A DNA stretch of 64,000 bases from Candidatus Amunia macphersoniae (GCA_016464795.1 JAEKNN010000008.1:1-64000); one strand, 5' to 3'. Counted from the stretch's first letter, positions 1 through 7,086 are shown. Program-made: numbers and translations. The notes: a model not told the origin generated them from the sequence alone.

Positions 1-263
1 TCTTCGACGTCGCCATCGCCGTCACCCTCAAGCCGGTGGTCAACGACCCCCAGGGCATCGTGGTGCAGAGCGGCCTCCACCAGCTCGGCTTCAGCAACGC
101 AAAAGACGTGCGCGTCGGCAAGTACATCCAGCTGACCGTGGACGCGGAGGACGAGACCGAGGCCACCGTGCAGGTCACGCAGATGTGCGAGAAGTTGCTG
201 CGCAACCCGGTGATCGAGGACTACCGCATCGGCTTGGAGGCCCAGCTCGAACCGGCCCGGTAG
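1..263 (+). CDS. purS: Phosphoribosylformylglycinamidine synthase subunit PurS (5' end cut off)
   Basis: Small structural subunit of the PurSQL complex, which converts FGAR to FGAM in purine synthesis; PurS is thought to bridge PurQ and PurL for ammonia transfer. The reading frame is open from base 3 (FDVAIAVTLKP...), so only a few N-terminal residues are missing. The segment with DPQG, the LGF that follows, and the VRVGKYIQL strand match the PurS family over its usual length of about 80 residues. purQ, purL and purF follow on the same strand but 5 kb away, because TA modules and other cassettes intervene. The function is secure; only the start lies outside the window. Confidence 0.93.
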   Translation, partial: FDVAIAVTLKPVVNDPQGIVVQSGLHQLGFSNAKDVRVGKYIQLTVDAEDETEATVQVTQMCEKLLRNPVIEDYRIGLEAQLEPAR

Positions 264-315
264 CATGAAGCTCGGCGCGGAGGGGGGCCTGCTGACTGTC
301 TGCGCTATGTCCTAC

Positions 316-340
316 ATTGGGTTCTACAATGGGACCCAAT
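316..340 (+). promoter_or_regulatory. Promoter/operator of the first Phd-VapC module
   Basis: A 7-bp inverted repeat, ATTGGGT (316-322) and ACCCAAT (334-340), encloses a -10-like TACAAT at 325-330. The antitoxin ATG is at 339, eight bases after the hexamer, so the mRNA is probably leaderless and the palindrome is probably where the antitoxin represses its own gene. No convincing -35 box was seen. Confidence 0.6.
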
Positions 341-620
341 GAAGCGGATCGGGATGCGCGAACTCAACCAGAACGCCGCTCGGGTCATCGGGCTGGTCGC
401 CCATGGGGAGACGATCGAGGTGACCCGTCGTGGCCGCCCCGTCGCGCGAGTTGTGCCTGTCGTCGACGACGGGGACGTGCTGACCCGGCTGGTCAGGGAG
501 GGCCAGGCGACCGCCCCAACTCGTGCTCGAGGACCCATCCCGTTGCCGCCGAGATTCGGCGATGAGGGTGTAACCGCCTCTGACGAGGTCATCGCCGCGC
601 GAGCCCGCGAGCGCTGGTGA
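339..620 (+). CDS. Phd/YefM-family antitoxin (VapB-like)
   Basis: Antitoxin of a type II TA pair; it should bind its own promoter and neutralise the PIN toxin encoded next. The N-terminus (MKRIGMRELNQNAARVI) and the segment ETIEVTRRGRPVARVVP are the typical Phd/YefM DNA-binding fold. The 93-residue length is normal, and the C-terminal third should be the toxin-binding tail. No Shine-Dalgarno precedes the ATG. The stop codon overlaps the GTG start of the toxin (GTGA), so the two are translationally coupled. The module lies directly downstream of purS, in the gap opened between purS and purQ. Confidence 0.85.
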   Translation: MKRIGMRELNQNAARVIGLVAHGETIEVTRRGRPVARVVPVVDDGDVLTRLVREGQATAPTRARGPIPLPPRFGDEGVTASDEVIAARARERW

Positions 621-1027
621 TCTACCTCGAATCATCCGCTGTGGTGAAGCTGGCGAGGCGCGAGACGCACACAGAGGACTTGATCACATGGCTTGCCGAG
701 CGTCACGACGCACCGCTCGTGTCCTCGGCCCTGGTGGAGATTGAGGTCCCGCGCGCCCTCCGGCGCGTTGAGCCCGACGCCCTCGTGAGCGTGCCTACCA
801 TCTTGGCGGGGATGTACCGGGTCGAGATCAACAGGCCAGTACGACAGGCAGCTGGCGCGTTCGACCAGCCGAACCTCCGAACGCTCGATGCCATTCACCT
901 CGCAACGGCCGAGATCATCGGGAGCGAGTTGGCAGCATTCGTCAGCTATGACCGCCGCCTGCTTGAGGTCGCCCACGCTCGCGGCCTGAGGACAGCCAGT
1001 CCAGGAGCCGGCGCGGGTGACAGCTGA
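617..1027 (+). CDS. PIN-domain ribonuclease toxin (VapC family)
   Basis: Probable Mg-dependent endoribonuclease toxin. It begins MIYLESSAVVKL, with a conserved acidic residue (E5) where many VapC proteins have Asp. E44 falls in the VEIEVPRA segment, and the signature LRTLDAIHLATA followed by FVSYDRRLLEVA carries the later catalytic aspartates. The length of 136 residues is normal. Translation starts at GTG overlapping the antitoxin stop. It resembles the VapC at 6572-6973, which has the same DAIHLATA core, so the two modules may be paralogous. Confidence 0.85.
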   Translation: MIYLESSAVVKLARRETHTEDLITWLAERHDAPLVSSALVEIEVPRALRRVEPDALVSVPTILAGMYRVEINRPVRQAAGAFDQPNLRTLDAIHLATAEIIGSELAAFVSYDRRLLEVAHARGLRTASPGAGAGDS

Positions 1028-1054
1028 CCGAACCCACACCGCGGGCGCACAATC

Positions 1055-1702
1055 TCACAGAAGCGCCGCCACCATGGCGTCAGCGATGAACCGCCCGTAC
1101 CGCGCCGGTGACCACCCGCGCCGGAACACCAACAGGTCGCACAGCTCGGGCGAGCTGTAGGTCCAGAGCACCGCGGCAGCCGCGCTGAGGCTGACACCCG
1201 GCCGCAGGTGGCCGCCGTCGCGCAGCCGGCGCGCGTTGGCGGTCATCCGCCGCAGCCTGTTGTCGTCGAGCTCGTCGCGCAGGCTGCGCAGCTCGGGGTC
1301 GCTGGCCGCCGCCGTGTCGATCAACCCCATCAGCGGCGTCGCCAGCGGCGCCACCTCGGCGGCCAGCCGGCCCCACCCCTGCACGATCTCCCGGGGGTCG
1401 GCACCCGGCGCGTGCAGGGCGTCGGAGCGCCGCTCGGCGGCGACCGGGCCGGCTCCCTCCAGCGCCCGGTTCCAGATGGCGCGCACCAGCCCGGGCTTGC
1501 CGCCGAACGCCTTGTACACGGCGTCAACCGACACGGCGGCGTCCGCAGCGATCGCCGCCACGGTGGTGTTGACATACCCGTCACTCAGGAAGCGCTGCTG
1601 GGCTGCCGCGATCACCGCCGCGCGCCGCCGGTTCGCCGCCTCGCGCCGCCGGCTGGCGTCGTAGCGGCGCCGTGGCTTGACTCTCGCTGCGGCACCGCCC
1701 AT
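1055..1702 (-). CDS. TetR-family transcriptional regulator
   Basis: The 216-residue protein has an N-terminal TetR helix-turn-helix (AVIAAAQQRFLSDGYVNTTV through VDAVYKAFGGKPGLV) and a helical ligand-binding C-terminal domain. The frame is open further upstream, but the ATG at 1702 is chosen because the HTH starts about 25 residues in and because the frame upstream runs through the operator and into the divergent gene. It is transcribed away from the SnoaL and NmrA-like genes, and a 30-bp imperfect palindrome lies between the two starts. It therefore most likely represses both itself and the divergent pair. The ligand is unknown. Confidence 0.88.
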   Translation of the reverse strand: MGGAAARVKPRRRYDASRRREAANRRRAAVIAAAQQRFLSDGYVNTTVAAIAADAAVSVDAVYKAFGGKPGLVRAIWNRALEGAGPVAAERRSDALHAPGADPREIVQGWGRLAAEVAPLATPLMGLIDTAAASDPELRSLRDELDDNRLRRMTANARRLRDGGHLRPGVSLSAAAAVLWTYSSPELCDLLVFRRGWSPARYGRFIADAMVAALL

Positions 1703-1710
1703 AGTCACAG

Positions 1711-1740
1711 CAATTGATTCTAGCAAACTAGAACGAATTG
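1711..1740. promoter_or_regulatory. TetR operator between divergent genes
   Basis: Inverted repeat CAATTGATTCTAG (1711-1723) and CTAGAACGAATTG (1728-1740), 11 of 13 positions complementary, with a 4-bp centre. It is much more AT-rich than its surroundings. On the - strand a TAGAAT hexamer with GTGACA 16 bp upstream lies in and beside the repeat, which would serve as the tetR promoter. The position and symmetry suit a TetR dimer site. Confidence 0.7.
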
Positions 1741-1766
1741 TCACTCCCACAGCGAGGAGGCGCCCC

Positions 1767-2180
1767 ATGGTCGAGCAGGCAGAAGAGATGGTGAACCGGC
1801 TGCTGGACGCCACCAATGCCCACGACATCGACGCGCTCGTCGGTTGCTTCGCGGAGGACTATGTCAACGAGACGCCGGCACACCCGGCGCGCAGCTTCCG
1901 CGGCCGCGCCCAGGTGCGTCGCAACTGGGAACAGATCTTCGGCTTCGTGCCTGACCTCCGCGCCACGATCTCGCGGCGATGCCTCGACGGCGCCACGCTG
2001 TGGACGGAGTGGGAGATGACCGGCACCCGGCGTGACGGCACCCCGCACCGGATGCGCGGCGTGATCATCTTCGGAGTGCAGGACGGCCTCGCCGGCTGGA
2101 CGCGCTTCTACCTCGAAGCGGTAGAGGAGACCTCCGGCACGGCTGATGACGCGGTCCGCGCGCAGGTGGTGCGGTCGTGA
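1767..2180 (+). CDS. SnoaL-like nuclear transport factor 2-fold protein
   Basis: The 137-residue protein has the NTF2-like layout: an N-terminal helix (MVEQAEEMVNRLLDATNAHD), then DALVGCFAEDYVNETPAHP, then a curved sheet ending RMRGVIIFGVQDGL and TRFYLEAVEE. SnoaL-like proteins include small ester cyclases, isomerases and many of unknown function; no specific substrate can be named. The ATG at 1767 follows GAGGAG with good spacing. Its end overlaps the presumed GTG start of the next (disrupted) NmrA-like gene, and it diverges from the TetR gene, so the three probably form one small regulated locus. Confidence 0.8.
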   Translation: MVEQAEEMVNRLLDATNAHDIDALVGCFAEDYVNETPAHPARSFRGRAQVRRNWEQIFGFVPDLRATISRRCLDGATLWTEWEMTGTRRDGTPHRMRGVIIFGVQDGLAGWTRFYLEAVEETSGTADDAVRAQVVRS

Positions 2181-3007
2181 TCCTGGTGGCGGGCGGCTCC
2201 GGCCGCTTGGGCACGCTGGTCGTGCGACGCCTCGCCGGCGACGGCCACCAGGTGCGCGTGCTCACCCGCGACCCCGCCCGCGCCGTCCACCTCGGCGACG
2301 CCGCCACCGTGATGGTCGGCGACGTGCGCGATCCCGCCTAGCTGCCCACCGCGATGGCCGGCGTGAGCACGGTGGTCTCGGCGGTGCAGGGGTTCGAAGG
2401 CCCCGGCGGCGTCAGCCCGGCGTCGGTGGACAACCGCGGCAACGTCCACCTGTGTGACGCCGCCGCCGCGGCCGGCGCGGACGTGGTGCTCGTGTCTGTG
2501 GTCGGGGCGTCCGCGAATCACCCCATGGAGCTGCATCGCGCCAAGTTCGCGGCCGAGCAGCACCTCCGCGCCGGCACCACGCCGTGGACGATCGTGCGCG
2601 CCACCGCCTTCCTCGAGATGTGGGCGGACATCCTCACCAAGCCGATGGTGTTCGGCCGCGGCGAGAACCCGATCAACTTCGTGTCGGTGCAGGATGTCGC
2701 GGCCGTCGTCACCCAGGCGGTGCTGGACCGCGGGCTGCGCGGTCAGACGCTCGAAGTCGGCGGCCCCGACAACCTCACGTTCAACGAGTTCGTCGCCCAG
2801 CTGAAGGCGGCTCGTGGCGACACCCGTGCCGTGCGACACATCCCGCGCGCCGTGCTGCGGGTGATGGCCCCGCTGTCGCGCCGGGCCGCGGCCGCGGTGG
2901 CGATGGACACCATCGACCTGACCTTCGACGCATCGAGGTCGGCCGCAGCCGTGGCCGGCCTGCAGCCCACCAACGTCCGCACCGCGCTCCGATCCGCTGT
3001 CGCGTAG
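2177..3007 (+). pseudogene. NmrA-like NAD(P)-binding protein interrupted by an in-frame TAG
   Basis: The frame from the GTG at 2177 begins VILVAGGSGRLGTLVVRRLAGDG, an intact Rossmann dinucleotide-binding motif (GGxGxxG). It continues through VLTRDPARAVHLGDAATVMVGDVRDPA, then meets TAG at 2339-2341 (codon 55). The same frame resumes with LPTAMAGVSTVVSAVQGF and stays coherent to 3007, giving an otherwise normal 276-residue NmrA/SDR-like protein. Only one base is wrong; TAG could come from CAG (Gln) by one transition. The product is probably a truncated, dead protein unless the base is an assembly error or the amber codon is suppressed. GTG codons after the stop could restart translation, but the fragment would lack the cofactor site. 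Confidence 0.85.
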
Positions 3008-3076
3008 CCACCCATCCAACCGTGGCACGTCACACGGCCGGCTGCACCAAGTAGGCGCTAAGGGGGTGGTACGACT

Positions 3077-3091
3077 GGTAGGATTCCTACC
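3077..3091 (+). promoter_or_regulatory. Palindromic promoter/operator of the AbrB-PIN module
   Basis: Perfect inverted repeat GGTAGGA-T-TCCTACC ends at the base before the antitoxin ATG (3092). A -10-like TAGGAT (3079-3084) lies inside it, seven bases from the ATG, so the mRNA should be leaderless and repressor binding would cover the -10. Confidence 0.65.
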
Positions 3092-3319
3092 ATGAAGGTC
3101 ACCGAGAAGGGCCAGGTCACGATTCCCAAGGATCTGCGCGAGGCGCTCGGGATCGGGGCGGGATCCGAGGTGGAGTTCGCGTGCCAGGACGACGCCATCG
3201 TGGTGCGCAAGGTCACTGACCGTCCCACGCGCGGGTCCCGGCTCGCCGATCGCCTGCGCGGCCGCGGCGACGTTCGCATGACCACTGACGAGATCATGGC
3301 CCTCACCCGGGGCCGGTAA
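3092..3319 (+). CDS. AbrB/MazE-type swapped-hairpin antitoxin
   Basis: 75 residues. MKVTEKGQVTIPKDLREALGI is the canonical AbrB/MazE N-terminal strand-loop-strand, followed by GSEVEFACQDDAIVVRKV. The C-terminal tail (GSRLADRLRGRGDVRMTTDEIMALTRGR) is the usual toxin-binding extension seen in antitoxins paired with PIN toxins. The PIN gene starts four bases after its stop. The gene starts on a palindromic, apparently leaderless promoter, consistent with autorepression. Confidence 0.87.
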   Translation: MKVTEKGQVTIPKDLREALGIGAGSEVEFACQDDAIVVRKVTDRPTRGSRLADRLRGRGDVRMTTDEIMALTRGR

Positions 3320-3323
3320 AGCC

Positions 3324-3737
3324 GTGGCTGAGGGCACACTCGTCGACAGCAACGTGCTGCTCGACATCGTCACCGAGGACCAGGCCTGGCTCGCGTGGTC
3401 GATGGACGCGCTCGCCGCCGCGGCCGAAGCCGGACCGCTGCTGATCAATCCGATCATCTACGCCGAGGTCTCAGTCCGGTTCTCGAACGTCGAGGAGCTC
3501 GACGAGGCGCTGCCCCCGCCTGACTATCGGAGGGCGGCGCTGCCCTGGGAGGCAGCGTTCCTGGCCGGGAAAGCCTTCCTCGACTACCGGCGACACGGCG
3601 GAGCGCGGTCGTCGACCCTGCCGGACTTCTTCATCGGCGCCCATGCGGCAGTCGACCAGCTCGCCCTGCTCACCCGCGACCCCGGCCGCTACCGCAGCTA
3701 CTTTCCGACGGTGCGGCTCACAGCACCGGAGGCCTGA
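3324..3737 (+). CDS. PIN-domain ribonuclease toxin
   Basis: 137 residues starting at GTG (3324). The first catalytic Asp is in GTLVDSNVLLDIV, the Glu is in NPIIYAEVSVRF, and the later Asp cluster is in RSSTLPDFFIGAHAAV with LLTRDPGRYRSYFP, as in VapC-type PIN toxins that end in RYRSYFPTV. It is the second gene of the AbrB-PIN operon. About 160 bp without any gene follow before the next module. Confidence 0.86.
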   Translation: MAEGTLVDSNVLLDIVTEDQAWLAWSMDALAAAAEAGPLLINPIIYAEVSVRFSNVEELDEALPPPDYRRAALPWEAAFLAGKAFLDYRRHGGARSSTLPDFFIGAHAAVDQLALLTRDPGRYRSYFPTVRLTAPEA

Positions 3738-3866
3738 CCCTGCTGCCTCGGCCCCGCTGCAACATCTGATGCGCGGACCGATAGCATCACGGCGCGAACG
3801 GCGCTCGATCTCTGGCCGTTCGGGCGGCCCAATGCGGTGGGCCGGCTGGCCCCTGGGAAAGCCTCC

Positions 3867-3887
3867 GTACACCGTCCGGTGTACAAT
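3867..3887 (+). promoter_or_regulatory. Operator overlapping the -10 of the DUF1778-GNAT module
   Basis: Perfect inverted repeat GTACACCG-TC-CGGTGTAC at 3867-3884 overlaps a -10-like TACAAT at 3882-3887. The antitoxin ATG is nine bases further on and has no Shine-Dalgarno, so a leaderless transcript repressed by the antitoxin is the simplest reading. Confidence 0.7.
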
Positions 3888-3896
3888 ACTGTCCAC

Positions 3897-4178
3897 ATGG
3901 CCACGAAGACGGAGCGGCTCAACCTGCGGCTCAGCACCGAGCAGGACACTGTTCTCCGCCGCGCCGCGCAGGCGCGGGGCGAGTCGACCAGCGACTACGT
4001 CCTCCGCCACGCCGTTGCCGCAGCCGAGACGGACCTCGCCGATCGCCGCGTCTTCGTCGTCGACGACAATGCGTGGGCAGAGCTCAACGAGCTGCTGTCG
4101 GCAGCCCCATCCGACCTGCCGGGCGCGATGAAGGCACTGCTGTCGGCACCGCCCGCGGGGGCCGACCGCACCGCTTGA
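3897..4178 (+). CDS. DUF1778 ribbon-helix-helix antitoxin (TacA-like)
   Basis: 93 residues. The N-terminus (ATKTERLNLRLSTEQDTVLRRAAQA, then STSDYVLRHAV) is the DUF1778 ribbon-helix-helix domain. The tail from FVVDDNAWAELNELLSAAP is the conserved C-terminal region that, in the TacAT family, wraps the acetyltransferase toxin. An acetyltransferase gene follows with its start codon overlapping this stop (TTGA), supporting the pairing. The ATG at 3897 is preferred over an in-frame upstream start because the latter would lie upstream of the promoter palindrome. Confidence 0.88.
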   Translation: MATKTERLNLRLSTEQDTVLRRAAQARGESTSDYVLRHAVAAAETDLADRRVFVVDDNAWAELNELLSAAPSDLPGAMKALLSAPPAGADRTA

Positions 4179-4660
4179 CGTACTCGTCTCCCGAGGTTCT
4201 CTCTCGCGCCCACGTGCTCGACGGCTTCGACTGCGGCACTCCGGCGCTGAACGACTGGCTCGTCAGACGGGCCATCGCCAACCAGACGACCGGCACCAGC
4301 CGAACGTGGGTGGTCACGGAGGAAGCCGACCGCCGAGGCGTTGCGTACTACGCATCCTCGACGGCGTCGGTGCTGCGCGGCGCCGCCTCGAAGCGGATGC
4401 AACGCAACCAGCCTGAGGAACTGCCGGCAATCCTTCTGGCACGCTTGGCGGTCGATCTCGGACACCGACGCCGCGGTCTGGGTGCCGTCCTCCTCAGGCA
4501 CTTCATGCTGAAGTCGATCGAGGTGGCGGCCACGGTGGGCGTCCGGCTCCTCCTGGTCCACGCGAAAGATGCCGGCGCCCGAGGGTTCTACGAGCGATAC
4601 GGCTTCACCGAGTCACCGATGGACTCGCTCACGCTGATGATGCTGCTCCCCCGCGAATGA
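4175..4660 (+). CDS. GNAT acetyltransferase toxin (TacT-like)
   Basis: 161 residues from a TTG start that overlaps the antitoxin stop. GNAT features are visible: the segment LDGFDCGTPALNDWL near the N-terminus, typical of TacT/AtaT toxins, the acetyl-CoA pyrophosphate loop LGHRRRGLGAVLL, and the conserved FYERYGFTESPMD near the C-terminus. Known relatives acetylate the amino group of charged tRNAs and block translation. That role is inferred here from the fold and the DUF1778 partner. The 3' end overlaps the remnant ORF on the opposite strand. Confidence 0.86.
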   Translation: MTYSSPEVLSRAHVLDGFDCGTPALNDWLVRRAIANQTTGTSRTWVVTEEADRRGVAYYASSTASVLRGAASKRMQRNQPEELPAILLARLAVDLGHRRRGLGAVLLRHFMLKSIEVAATVGVRLLLVHAKDAGARGFYERYGFTESPMDSLTLMMLLPRE

Positions 4661-4772
4661 CCCGAGGAGGCTGGTGACGCAAGACGTCGCCGGGGCGGAT
4701 GCCCAACCGGTCGCGCAGAGCCCTGGGGATGGTGATCTGACCCTTGTCGGAGACCGTGGCTTCAATCCTCAC
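4629..4772 (-). pseudogene. Truncated AbrB/MazE-type antitoxin
   Basis: A 47-codon frame starting at GTG (4772) overlaps the stop of the upstream PIN gene (GTGA). It reads [22 protein letters not shown] then LGIRPGDVLRH, which is the AbrB N-terminal hairpin, but the family sequence stops there. The last 14 codons are unrelated, and the final 30 or so bases lie inside the convergent GNAT gene. This looks like an antitoxin whose second half was lost when the neighbouring module arrived. It is unusual in being third in an operon that already has an RHH antitoxin. Confidence 0.65.
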
Positions 4773-5170
4773 AGCGTAGGAATACGCTCGATGCCGGCGA
4801 CGCTGTCGAAACCGCGGTCGAAGCTCAGCATCTGCTCGATGCCGTGGTTGGCCATCACTGCTGCATGGATAGCGTCGCGGGCGCTCAGCGCGCGATGCGT
4901 CCCAAGGACATCCTTGGCGCGCATGACGTCGCCTTCGACGACGGGCAGAACGTCGTCGACGACGCCCCGCAACGCATCGAAGGCGGGCTGGATTGCGTCC
5001 CGCCGTCCGATGGCGACATACCGATGCAGGATCTCCTGAAAAACCTCAGCGTCGGTGACCAGTCGACGATGCTCGGTGATCAGCCGCTCCAGGGCATGCT
5101 GAGCGTCCGCCTTGTGCGGGTGGGAGGCGCCGACGAGGTACATCGGCACGTTGGAGTCGACGAGGATCAC
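4769..5170 (-). CDS. PIN-domain ribonuclease toxin
   Basis: 133 residues from GTG at 5170, overlapping the stop of the RHH antitoxin (GTGA). Catalytic positions appear in [15 protein letters not shown] (first Asp), [15 protein letters not shown] (Glu), [12 protein letters not shown] (Asp) and [17 protein letters not shown] (Asp). It matches VapC toxins of the type paired with ribbon-helix-helix antitoxins. This module is transcribed against the surrounding purine genes. Confidence 0.87.
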   Translation of the reverse strand: MILVDSNVPMYLVGASHPHKADAQHALERLITEHRRLVTDAEVFQEILHRYVAIGRRDAIQPAFDALRGVVDDVLPVVEGDVMRAKDVLGTHRALSARDAIHAAVMANHGIEQMLSFDRGFDSVAGIERIPTL

Positions 5171-5424
5171 GCCTCGCTGCCCAGCGCGTAGCCGCGCTCG
5201 ATCTCCGCGTTCATGGTGTCGATGCTCGGCGCTGGGAAGGAGTGGCTGAGACCGGAGCGAACCGCCGCAAGCTTGTGCTCGCCGGAGCCCAGCGAGGTCT
5301 CACGCTCCGTCGCCCGCAGGGCCTGGCGCACCCACTCCGACACCGTGAGACCACGGCCGCGCGCGCACTCCCCGAACTGGCGAAGCTCGGCGTCGCTGAC
5401 GACCACCTGAAGTCGCCTACTCAT
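5167..5424 (-). CDS. Ribbon-helix-helix antitoxin
   Basis: 85 residues. [22 protein letters not shown] and [17 protein letters not shown] form a ribbon-helix-helix DNA-binding unit, and a short acidic tail ([17 protein letters not shown]) is the likely toxin-binding part. On its strand a TATACT hexamer lies six bases before the ATG with TACCGGTA between and around them, so it is probably leaderless and self-repressed. It forms an operon with the PIN gene and the AbrB fragment. Confidence 0.83.
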   Translation of the reverse strand: MSRRLQVVVSDAELRQFGECARGRGLTVSEWVRQALRATERETSLGSGEHKLAAVRSGLSHSFPAPSIDTMNAEIERGYALGSEA

Positions 5425-5493
5425 ACCGGTAGTATAACGTACTCTGACGGCTCTTCAGGGAAGTGCCAGCGCGCGCCGTCGGCAAACGGCTGT

Positions 5494-5538
5494 TCTCCGC
5501 CCGCCCGTAAAATGACCCCCGTGGGAATCACCCGGTGA
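5494..5538 (+). promoter_or_regulatory. purQ promoter with a five-codon leaderless mini-ORF
   Basis: TCTCCGCCCGCCCG followed by TAAAATGACC (5494-5517) is nearly the same as 7021-7045 in front of purL. TAAAAT at 5508-5513 fits a -10. Seven bases later a GTG (5521) opens a five-codon frame, Val-Gly-Ile-Thr-Arg-stop, whose TGA overlaps the GTG start of purQ (GTGA). Transcription would begin at about the mini-ORF start, and ribosomes finishing it could reinitiate on purQ. The promoter repeat is seen directly; the coupling is inferred. Confidence 0.55.
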
Positions 5539-6248
5539 GGTTCGGCATCGCCGTCTTCCCGGGCACGTGGTCAGACCGAGACTGCGCCCACGCCGTCGAG
5601 CTCGCCGGCCACGAGTCCGTGTACCTCTGGCACAAGGACGCCGATCTGCGAGGCGCCGACTGCGTCATCCTGCCCGGCGGCTTCTCCTACGGTGACCACC
5701 TCCGCTGCGGCGCCATCGCCCGCTTCGCGCCCCTGATGGAGAAGGTCGTCGAGTTCGCCGGCAACGGCGGCCTGGTCTGGGGCATCTGCAACGGCTTCCA
5801 GGTGCTCTGCGAAGCCCATTTGCTCCCCGGCGCGCTCACCCGCAACGCGTCACTCGAGTTCCGCTGCCAGCCGGCCCACCTCCGCGTGGAGAACATCGAC
5901 ACACCCTTCACCGCCGAGTCCGCCCGCGGCGACATCCTCCAAATCCCCGTCTCCCACGGCGAGGGCCGCTACGTCGCCGACGACGCAACGCTCGACACCC
6001 TCGAGCGCGACCACCGCGTCGTCTTCCGCTACGTCGCCCCCGACGGCTCCCCGGTTGGTGACGCCACCCCCAACGGCTCGATGCGTGATATCGCCGGCAT
6101 CGTCAACGAGGGCCGCAACGTGCTCGGCATGATGCCCCACCCCGAACGCGCCTGCGAGCCACTGCTCGGTAGCAGCGACGGCCTCCAGCTGTTCCTCACC
6201 GTCGCGGAGTCAACCGCCCGTCAGGCGCACTTCGCGAGCGTCGTCTGA
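5535..6248 (+). CDS. purQ: Phosphoribosylformylglycinamidine synthase, glutaminase subunit PurQ
   Basis: 237 residues, class I glutamine amidotransferase that supplies ammonia to PurL. The oxyanion and nucleophile region GLVWGICNGFQVLCEAHLLPG contains the catalytic Cys in GICNGFQ. The His-Glu pair is in MMPHPERACEP. PGGFSYGDHLRCGAIAR and TRNASLEFRC are characteristic of PurQ. The GTG at 5535 is preferred because the protein then begins MRFGIAVFPGTW, the expected N-terminus. It is separated from purL by a Phd-VapC module. Confidence 0.95.
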   Translation: MRFGIAVFPGTWSDRDCAHAVELAGHESVYLWHKDADLRGADCVILPGGFSYGDHLRCGAIARFAPLMEKVVEFAGNGGLVWGICNGFQVLCEAHLLPGALTRNASLEFRCQPAHLRVENIDTPFTAESARGDILQIPVSHGEGRYVADDATLDTLERDHRVVFRYVAPDGSPVGDATPNGSMRDIAGIVNEGRNVLGMMPHPERACEPLLGSSDGLQLFLTVAESTARQAHFASVV

Positions 6249-6309
6249 CCACAGCGCCTCGCGCGCTCGGACCTTCGGCAAGTTCCCGCAATGTGCTACC
6301 ATGTGCTAC

Positions 6310-6582
6310 ATGGAGAGCATCGGGATCCGCGAGTTGCGCCAGAGCGCCAGCTCGGTCCTGCGTCGCGTGGCCGCCGGCGAAACCGTCGAGGTCACCGATC
6401 GAGGCCACCCCATAGCGCGAATCGTCCCGCTCCGGCGGCAGCGGTCGCTGGACCAGCTGATCACCGAGGGCCGCGCCTCGCCGGCGGACGGCGACCTGCT
6501 CGACATCGCCCCGGTGAAGCGCGCCCGCGGCGAGCGATCGCTGTCCGACGTGCTCGCCGAGATGCGCGCCAATGAGCGGTGA
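6310..6582 (+). CDS. Phd/YefM-family antitoxin
   Basis: 90 residues. MESIGIRELRQSASSVLRR and ETVEVTDRGHPIARIVP are the Phd/YefM fold, closely resembling the antitoxin at 339-620. An upstream in-frame ATG (6301) exists, but TACCAT at 6297-6302 lies seven bases before the ATG at 6310, matching the leaderless spacing of other antitoxins here. The start region contains a tandem repeat, ATGTGCTAC at 6291-6299 and 6301-6309, which may be the operator. The stop overlaps the toxin start by 11 bases. Confidence 0.85.
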   Translation: MESIGIRELRQSASSVLRRVAAGETVEVTDRGHPIARIVPLRRQRSLDQLITEGRASPADGDLLDIAPVKRARGERSLSDVLAEMRANER

Positions 6583-6973
6583 CGTCGCCTACCTCGACAC
6601 CTCCGCTGTCGTCAAGCTCCTGGTCGAGGAGGAGGAGTCGGCCGCGCTCCGCCGGGCGCTTCGTCGCTGGCCCCGACGCGCCTCGTCGAGCCTGCTCCGC
6701 GTCGAGCTGGTGCGCACCGTGCGGCGTGCTGACCGCGCTCCTCTGATGGCTAGGGTGCGACGCCAGCTGCGGGCGATCCACCTCGTCGGCCTCGATGACG
6801 ACACGCTCGACCGTGCCGCCGCTCTCGACCCCCCGAGCCTCCGCTCGCTCGACGCCATCCATCTCGCGACCGCGATGGCAATCGGTGCTGACCTCGGCGT
6901 TTTCGTGACCTACGACGAACGGCTTCGCCAGGCCGCCGACGCACTCGCGCTCGTCACCGCCGCGCCGAGCTGA
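6572..6973 (+). CDS. PIN-domain ribonuclease toxin (VapC family)
   Basis: 133 residues. VAYLDTSAVVKLLVEEEES has the first catalytic Asp, SLLRVELVRTV the Glu, and LRSLDAIHLATAMAIGADLGVFVTYD the remaining acidic residues. It is a close relative of the toxin at 617-1027. The module sits exactly between purQ and purL, interrupting what is normally a continuous purSQL operon. Confidence 0.87.
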   Translation: MSGDVAYLDTSAVVKLLVEEEESAALRRALRRWPRRASSSLLRVELVRTVRRADRAPLMARVRRQLRAIHLVGLDDDTLDRAAALDPPSLRSLDAIHLATAMAIGADLGVFVTYDERLRQAADALALVTAAPS

Positions 6974-7020
6974 AGCGTCTCAACCACGCTCTACGGTCGG
7001 GCACCGCGAGCGACGGCCGG

Positions 7021-7045
7021 TCTCCGCCCGCCCGGTAAGATGACC
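7021..7045 (+). promoter_or_regulatory. purL promoter, copy of the purQ promoter segment
   Basis: TCTCCGCCCGCCCG-G-TAAGATGACC repeats the segment at 5494-5517 with one extra G and one A-to-G change. TAAGAT (7036-7041) is the -10. The repeat suggests each purine gene cut off by a TA module has its own promoter. Six bases after the hexamer an ATC codon (7048) is in frame with purL, an alternative non-standard leaderless start. Confidence 0.5.
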
Positions 7046-7086
7046 GGATCGCAACCACAGCCCCCGCGCCGCAGGAGCTCGCCGAG

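Noticed and set aside
2108..3457. 449-codon frame on the - strand
   Set aside because: His/Gly/Arg-rich antisense shadow of the NmrA-like and AbrB genes; no protein family features.
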